DNA of 15,013 nt from Saccoglossus kowalevskii (taxonomy: Eukaryota > Hemichordata > Enteropneusta > Harrimaniidae). Under the pieces are notes generated by a model, which was not told where the DNA came from, did not search any database, and was given only the letters and a program-made list of their open reading frames with translations. Made by a program: the position numbers and the translations under genes. The stretch covers positions 324,363 through 339,375 of the forward strand of contig NW_003128863.1 in assembly GCF_000003605.2 (NCBI RefSeq), given 5' to 3'. Shown piece after piece: positions 10,901-15,013 of the stretch (within the stretch, counting starts at the first letter, position 1; each line of letters opens with the position of its first letter).

Positions 10901-11348
10901 CGAGAAGTACCAAGAACTCTGTCTACGGTTGTTGCCGAGTGTGACTGCCCGAAGCGATTCCATGGATGACGACGAAGAACGATGTCTAGCATTCAATTCG
11001 ATGATAGTAGACGGTGGAGCTGGCATGAAAAATTGTAAGTAATGTATTGTTGGTAACAATTTATAATTTTCTTGATCAATGCTCGTATGGGCTTCCTGGC
11101 TTTCTTTATTGCAATGTAAATGTACATTCTTGTGATAAAGTGTATGCATGTAATGCTTAGTTTGAACTTTGCACTATACCAAAGTGTCACGTGGTATCAC
11201 TGTGTTTCCCGCAGGTACAATAAAACAGGAGCCATTCCTGCGCGAGGTTAAGACTAATCATCAGCCCGAGCAACCTGCTGGTGCAGCAATGACCACCGTT
11301 TCCCTGATCGCCGTTCTCTTCTCAGTCTTTGCTACCAAGTTCATATAG
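7885..11348 (+). CDS. Two-domain secreted, GPI-anchored cell-surface protein, isoform A (exons 1-2-3-4), 367 aa
   Basis: Joining 7885-7951, 10025-10468, 10576-11034 and 11215-11348 gives a single open frame of 1,104 bases (367 residues plus stop). All junctions are phase 1 and use GT-AG. The order is signal peptide (about 1-20), domain 1 (23-170), domain 2 (171-324), a short stalk, and a hydrophobic GPI-type tail. The domains are clearly homologous: both begin with Asp-Leu, share IKNVGDIDL (53-61) versus VKNLGAVDL (201-209), and have Cys at 128, 135, 153, 169 versus 279, 286, 307, 324. There are N-glycosylation sequons at N94, N113, N141, N146 and N178. The protein should sit on the outer face of the plasma membrane. 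I do not recognise the family. The KNxG strand resembles that of Ig-like or CARDB-type beta-sandwiches, which is inference only. Ligand and function are unknown. Confidence 0.85.
7952..10024 (+). other. Intron 1 (2,073 bp)
   Basis: The intron is bounded by GTAAGA and CTTTACAG. It holds a 23-base A-run at 8311-8333, the word ATGGCCGCCATTTT at 8129-8142, three CACGTG sites (8613, 9390, 9406) and two minus-strand open frames (8935-8711, 9333-9136) without recognisable domains. The A-run may be the tail of a small retroposed element, but its body cannot be delimited. No internal exon that keeps phase 1 was evident. Confidence 0.75.
8311..8333 (+). repeat. Poly(A) run of 23 bases in intron 1
   Basis: An uninterrupted run of 23 A follows GGTTACAAT. 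It could be the tail of a retroposed SINE-like element or a simple mononucleotide tract. No flanking target-site duplication was found by eye. Confidence 0.8.
10025..10468 (+). CDS. Exon 2: first Cys-containing extracellular domain
   Basis: The acceptor is CTTTACAG|AT; the donor CACAG|GTGAGG is strong. The 444 bases (148 codons, phase 1 at both ends) carry one complete domain, residues 23-170. It has predicted beta-rich segments, IKNVGDIDL at 53-61, four sequons, the pair HCLHYTHMC (Cys128, Cys135), then DDFCL (Cys153) and LFC (Cys169). The Asp-Asp just before the third Cys recurs in domain 2. GC content is visibly higher than in the flanking introns. A weaker in-phase donor exists after 10450, but its use would drop Cys169, which has a counterpart in domain 2, so 10468 is preferred. 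Confidence 0.85.
10576..11034 (+). CDS. Exon 3: second Cys-containing extracellular domain
   Basis: The acceptor follows a T-rich tract (TTTTTTTAATCTCAG, 10561-10575). The exon is 459 bases (153 codons), phase 1 at both ends, so exons 2 and 3 are symmetric units that could be duplicated or shuffled without breaking frame. It encodes residues 171-323 with VKNLGAVDL at 201-209, NNCEKYQELC (Cys279, Cys286), an acidic DDDEERC run (Cys307) and a GGAG turn. The donor is AATT|GTAAGT; the exon leaves a single T, which forms a TGT Cys codon (324) with the next exon. Intron 2 before it is only 107 bp. Confidence 0.87.
11215..11348 (+). CDS. Exon 4: alternative terminal exon with GPI signal (isoform A)
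   Basis: The acceptor is GTTTCCCGCAG|GT. The split codon T|GT restores Cys324, followed by a 19-residue polar stalk (TIKQEPFLREVKTNHQPEQ) and Pro-Ala-Gly-Ala-Ala-Met, then the hydrophobic tail VSLIAVLFSVFATKFI and TAG at 11346-11348. A small-residue cluster (a candidate omega site around GAA), a short spacer and a hydrophobic C-terminus with no cytoplasmic tail are the marks of a GPI-attachment signal. A single-pass anchor with almost no cytosolic tail is the alternative. The exon has no poly(A) signal of its own, so its transcript probably runs through exon 5 as 3'UTR. Confidence 0.85.
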
Positions 11349-11385
11349 GAGGCGTTAACCACCATTTGTTCAATTTCACTTTTAG

Positions 11386-11531
11386 GTGATTTTGTGAAGA
11401 CAGAGACAAAGTCAGAGAATAAGCAACAAGTTGAAATAGTAGGGGATAGCGAGCCTGACGCTGGGAATGAAATCGTGGGAAACTCTGTAATAACACTTGT
11501 GTTAGCTGCATATGTGGCGTGGTTCTTGTAG
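11386..11531 (+). CDS. Exon 5: second alternative terminal exon with its own GPI signal (isoform B, 371 aa)
   Basis: Only 37 bp after the stop of exon 4, AATTTCACTTTTAG|GT forms a good acceptor, with a branch-point-like TTAAC (11355-11359) 27 bp upstream. Spliced directly to exon 3 (base 11034) it keeps phase 1, remakes Cys324 with T|GT, and encodes a charged stalk of about 29 residues rich in Lys, Glu and Gln. The sequence then runs through DAGNEIVGNS to the hydrophobic end VITLVLAAYVAWFL and TAG at 11529-11531. This again looks like a GPI signal. Total length of isoform B is 371 residues. The stalk shares no evident similarity with that of exon 4, so this is convergent or very old duplication. 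Exon 4 must be skipped to use it. Confidence 0.8.
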
Positions 11532-12149
11532 AACACAGTGCGATATCAGAAATGAGATTTCTAAGAGACCATTTCATCTGCTGTTGCAGTAACTTTATTT
11601 CTACTCTATGTAACCTTTGCTATTTTAGATATACGCGTCGTACATATATTATAAAAGGTGTTGTTAGAATTCATGCAAATGTTATGAACAGTGACGATCC
11701 AAAATCAGATCGAATTTTGTATATTCCAATTAATGTAATCTGCTATATTTAGTCAATATTAGGTTACACTTAGCATCTTCTTAGACATACAGATTTGTCA
11801 TTTCTTGAATATATTTGCATTTTTCTTTTATTCTTATATTTTGCGAACATTTATTTTTCATAACAAACCTAAACAGGACATACACAAATATATTGAATGG
11901 TTGATTATATAATCTTAGAAGGATTCTGAAATTGATCGAGAAATTTTAATATAAGTACAGCACGGTTATTGGTCAAAAACAATTATAGAGTGCTCCCTAC
12001 CACGTACGCGCTTACAATTGCATTCAATTCTGTATGTTCTGGGGATAATATCTCACTGACCCCTGTAATTATCATCATTGATTTGGGCAATTGTTGCTAA
12101 AAATCTAAGAATTCTGAAAATCTAATTTAGGAGTACCTCCTAAAATAAA
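11532..12149 (+). other. Probable shared 3'UTR and downstream flank
   Basis: No coding signal is seen after the exon 5 stop. The first canonical poly(A) hexamer in sense orientation is AATAAA at 12144-12149, which would give a 3'UTR of about 620 bases for isoform B. A weaker variant, TATAAA, lies at 11650-11655. The 77-codon open frame at 11519-11752 overlaps the exon 5 end in another frame and looks like a shadow. The true cleavage site cannot be read from the sequence. Confidence 0.4.
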
Positions 12150-13487
12150 GAAAGCCGTACAAATATCAAAATACACTTACAAATAGTTTTGAGGAATCAC
12201 AAAAATGCAAATATTTAATTTGGTGATTTGATAGCACGATTTTTGGCGATTGCAATCTAACTTCAGTTATCCAATGTTGCCAAGCCAACCGATGTACCAT
12301 TTCTCACAATAATGAGTGGGAGGTGTTCCACATATTATCAAAGTGTGAATGCAATTCTAGTTGGCGTTAAACAAGTTTCTATCAGGTTTAGACTATGATA
12401 ATAATATATACATTTTACAATAATAACAAACGATTTCAACTGTTTTTGACAACATCCACATAATATATATGGTGGTACATATTTGTTTTTAAAGTTTAAG
12501 GGTTATTAAATAATCACTGAAGCCTGTACTATCTGTATTCATAGATAACTATTAGAGACAATTATTAAAAAAAACTTTTTTTGAAAGCTCTTTCTGGCCA
12601 CCGTACTATTTACTTATATGAGTGTGTATCGCAATACGTTCGCAATGGACCACAATAGTAACTTTTGATTGTATCACGTATTAATCTTGTTCATATTTGT
12701 CAAATGTTTTGTGATGATCGTGATTTAAGCACATTTGTCAAATGTAAAAAACTGTAATGGCGGCCATTTTGTCTTCAACTAAGACCTGCTTATGTAACTA
12801 ATATATGCGAGTAGTCGCCTTGATTGAACAGACTATATATTTTATCTGATATATTTATCAGTTCCGAAATATGTTAAGTTATATTTAGCACATTTTTTAT
12901 TGCTGCTGTCCAATAATACACCAAATAAAACTAATCTAGTTTTGACAATAACAATCGTCATTTGATTTTTTCGAAAATTATCAGAACGATTGTCGCCCAC
13001 TGGCACCGATGTTTTGATTTTAACGCTTATTAAGAGCACATGTAAGTATATATAATGAAGACTAAGCAATGTAGGTTGGATTCTTTCAATTCTTGATTTC
13101 GTGAAGAGATCCAAGACTCGGAAATTGCCTGTAAAATCCACGGTTTTTAAGGTCAACATATATAGACCGTAACTAGATACATTGACTATGAATAGTGTAA
13201 TTATATTTATAATAATAATCATGCAGCGAGGTTAGATTAGACAAACCGGAATTACCCAAACAAAGGTGGGGAATTGCATCACATGAAGATTCGAATAAAC
13301 CAAATTCTATTCTAAGAGCCAAATTTAACCGAACCAATCGAAAGTTGCCAAATTGAAAATAATCATCTGTAATGTTATCAACTACTCCAGGAATTAAATT
13401 ACTCATTACATATTTTTTGTCAAGGTTACTTGTGTAGGATGTGGAGACATCTGAAAAAATAACTTTGAAAAGCAGGCCTACATAGTA
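12150..13487. other. AT-rich intergenic stretch with unassigned minus-strand open frames
   Basis: Minus-strand frames at 13222-12842 (126 codons) and 13406-13173 (77 codons) overlap each other and carry no motif I recognise; the first is rich in Ile, Leu and Lys as expected of AT-rich DNA. A perfect palindrome ACATTTGTCAAATGT sits at 12731-12745, and its core ATTTGTCAAATG recurs at 12695-12706. The word AATGGCGGCCATTTTG (12756-12771) is nearly the reverse complement of the one at 8129-8142. No gene is supported. Confidence 0.4.
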
Positions 13488-14446
13488 GTTAAATTATTAC
13501 ACTTAGCGAATTACGCTCGTAATATAGTAGTTAACTTATTACACATAATGAGTAACGTTCGTATTATATAGTGAGTTACGTTCGTAATATAGTAGTTAAC
13601 TTATTACACATAATGAGTTACGCTCGTAATATATAGTGAGTTACGCTCGTAATATATAGTGAGTTACGCTCGTAATATAGTAGTTAACTTATTACACATA
13701 ATGAGTAACGCTCGTAATATATAGTGAGTTACGCTCGTAATATATTAGTTAACTTATTACACATAATGAGTTACGCTCGTAATATATAGTGAGTTACGCT
13801 CGTAATATAGTAGTTAACTTATTACACATAATAAGTTACGCTCGCAATATATAGTGAGTTACGCTCGTAATATAGTAGTTAACTTATTACACATAATGAG
13901 TTACGCTCGTAAGATAGTAGTTAACTTATTACACATAATGAGTAACGCTCGTAATATATAGTGAGTTACGCTCGTAATATATTAGTTAACTTATTACACA
14001 TAATGAGTTACGCTCGTAATAAATAGTGAGTTACGCTCGTAATATAGTAGTTAACTTATTACACATAATGAGTTACGCTCGTAATATATAGTGAGTTACG
14101 CTCGTAATATAAAGTGGGTTACGCTCGTAATATATAGTGAGTTACGCTCACAATATATAGTGAGTTACGCTCGTAATATAGTAGTTAACTTATTACACAT
14201 AATGAGTTACGCTCGCAATATATAGTGAGTTACGCTCGTAATATAATAGTTAACTTATTACACATAATGAGTTACGCTCGTAATATATAGTGAGTTACGC
14301 TCGTAATATATAGTGAGTTACGCTCGCAATATATAGTGAGTTACGCTCGTAATATAGTAGTTAACTTATTACACATAATGAGTTACGCTCGCAATATATA
14401 GTGAGTTACGCTCGTAATATAGTAGTTAACTTATCACCCATAGTGA
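13488..14446 (+). repeat. 959-bp minisatellite of two interleaved modules, A(B)n
   Basis: By hand parsing the array contains 14 A modules (22 bp, consensus GTTAACTTATTACACATAAT followed by GA) and 30 B modules. B modules begin GTTACGCTCGTAATATA and come in two lengths: 23 bp when followed by another B (ending TATAGTGA) and 20 bp when followed by A (mostly ending TATAGTA). The number of B modules after successive A modules is 1,2,3,2,2,2,1,2,2,5,2,4,2. The central copies are almost identical, while the first and last A modules are the most diverged. That is the usual sign of unequal exchange or gene conversion. A and B share their start and end bases and are probably diverged copies of one ancestor. 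Confidence 0.95.
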
Positions 14447-15013
14447 GTTACCAAACGCTTCAGCGTGGTATTAAGAGTTTGTTTTCAGGGGTGGGTGATA
14501 CCAAGGTGGGAAATGGATGCACATAAGGGGTTAATTTCTTGAATTGCAATATAGAGGGTTCAGGCCGAAATACAATATATAGTGTTTTCATGTTTCGTCT
14601 GATATTTCTGTAGTATTCTGCTGCTGTAAGTAATGCACGATTTGTTCCGAAATTCAGTATTTTGTGTACATTCCAGGGTTATTCGTTTTTTGCTGAAAAC
14701 ACCCCTATTTTTTAATGGCAGAGTCGAATAGTTTCACGCCCACTGGGAAATCTGCATTGTTGCTTGAATGAGAGCTAATTAAACACATTTTCCAGACCGG
14801 CGAAAGAGTATGCAACAGCCAATTTTAACAGCCTGTCACATGATTTTATTCTGAATGTCAACATGAAAAGAGGCTAGTCCATTATACGCAGGAGTAATTG
14901 GGAGTAGAATATGTGAGGGATAGTATTGACAGAGATGTGTATACTGGAAAGTAATAACTATCATACTTTTGCACTCTGAGCATTCCTGTTTTAATATATT
15001 GGTTTGAAAATGT
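14447..15013. other. Right flank of the minisatellite, no gene seen
   Basis: The array stops at a partial unit (GTTACC) followed by a small inverted repeat, ACGCT-TC-AGCGT (14454-14465). No open frame with protein features is present. A 22-bp stretch at 14501-14522 beginning AAGGTGGG matches 13263-13284, left of the array, at about 17 positions. This might mean the array sits inside a larger repeat unit, but the match is too short to be sure. Confidence 0.4.

Noticed and set aside
11275-11286. Internal donor CTG|GTGCAG inside exon 4, in phase with exon 5
   Set aside because: It would allow an exon 4-part plus exon 5 isoform, but GTGCAG is a poor donor. I keep it only as a remote possibility.
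10826-11577. Minus-strand open frames over exons 3-5
   Set aside because: They are antisense shadows of well-supported coding exons with no recognisable features.
13488-14446. CRISPR-like array, as palindromic repeats regularly spaced
   Set aside because: There are no unique spacers: every interval is another copy of A or B. The host is a eukaryote, so it is a minisatellite.

Overview
This is an AT-rich, intron-bearing animal genome window. Long non-coding stretches, GT-AG introns with recognisable branch points, a degraded LINE 3' end and a large minisatellite all rule out a prokaryote. The style of the LINE zinc-knuckle remnant, low GC and a secreted multi-Cys protein of no familiar class suggest a marine invertebrate, perhaps a mollusc or other lophotrochozoan. 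The phylum is inference only.

The only gene I can build with confidence lies on the + strand at about 7859-11531, possibly with a distant 5'UTR exon near 5.4-5.6 kb. It encodes a signal peptide (exon 1), two homologous domains of about 150 residues, each carried whole by one exon (exons 2 and 3), and then a choice of two terminal exons (4 and 5). All introns are phase 1. Each domain has the same four-cysteine spacing, C-x6-C-x17/20-C-x15/16-C. The fourth Cys of domain 2 is encoded across the exon 3 junction and is kept with either terminal exon. Both terminal exons end in a hydrophobic tail of GPI-signal type, so the locus seems to make two GPI-anchored cell-surface proteins (367 and 371 aa) that differ only in the juxtamembrane stalk and anchor signal. 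I do not recognise the domain family; the fold looks like a beta-sandwich, but that is inference.

Layout. 1-1000: GC- and pyrimidine-richer segment, probably transposon-derived, with no confident gene. 1227-1620: 3' end of a decayed non-LTR retrotransposon with a 17-bp tandem tail. 1621-4500: AT-rich non-coding DNA with small repeats and palindromes. 4500-5720: GC-richer segment with CRE and NRF1-type sites, a strong splice donor and unassigned minus-strand open frames. 5720-7858: probable 5'UTR intron or upstream DNA. 7859-11531: the gene. 11532-13487: 3'UTR and AT-rich intergenic DNA. 13488-14446: a 959-bp minisatellite built from two module types in an A(B)n grammar. 14447-15013: unassigned flank.

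The points most worth a second look are the two terminal exons with paired GPI signals, the unassigned Cys-rich domain family, the A(B)n minisatellite, and ten CACGTG E-boxes, all of which fall between 5.6 and 11.2 kb around the gene.
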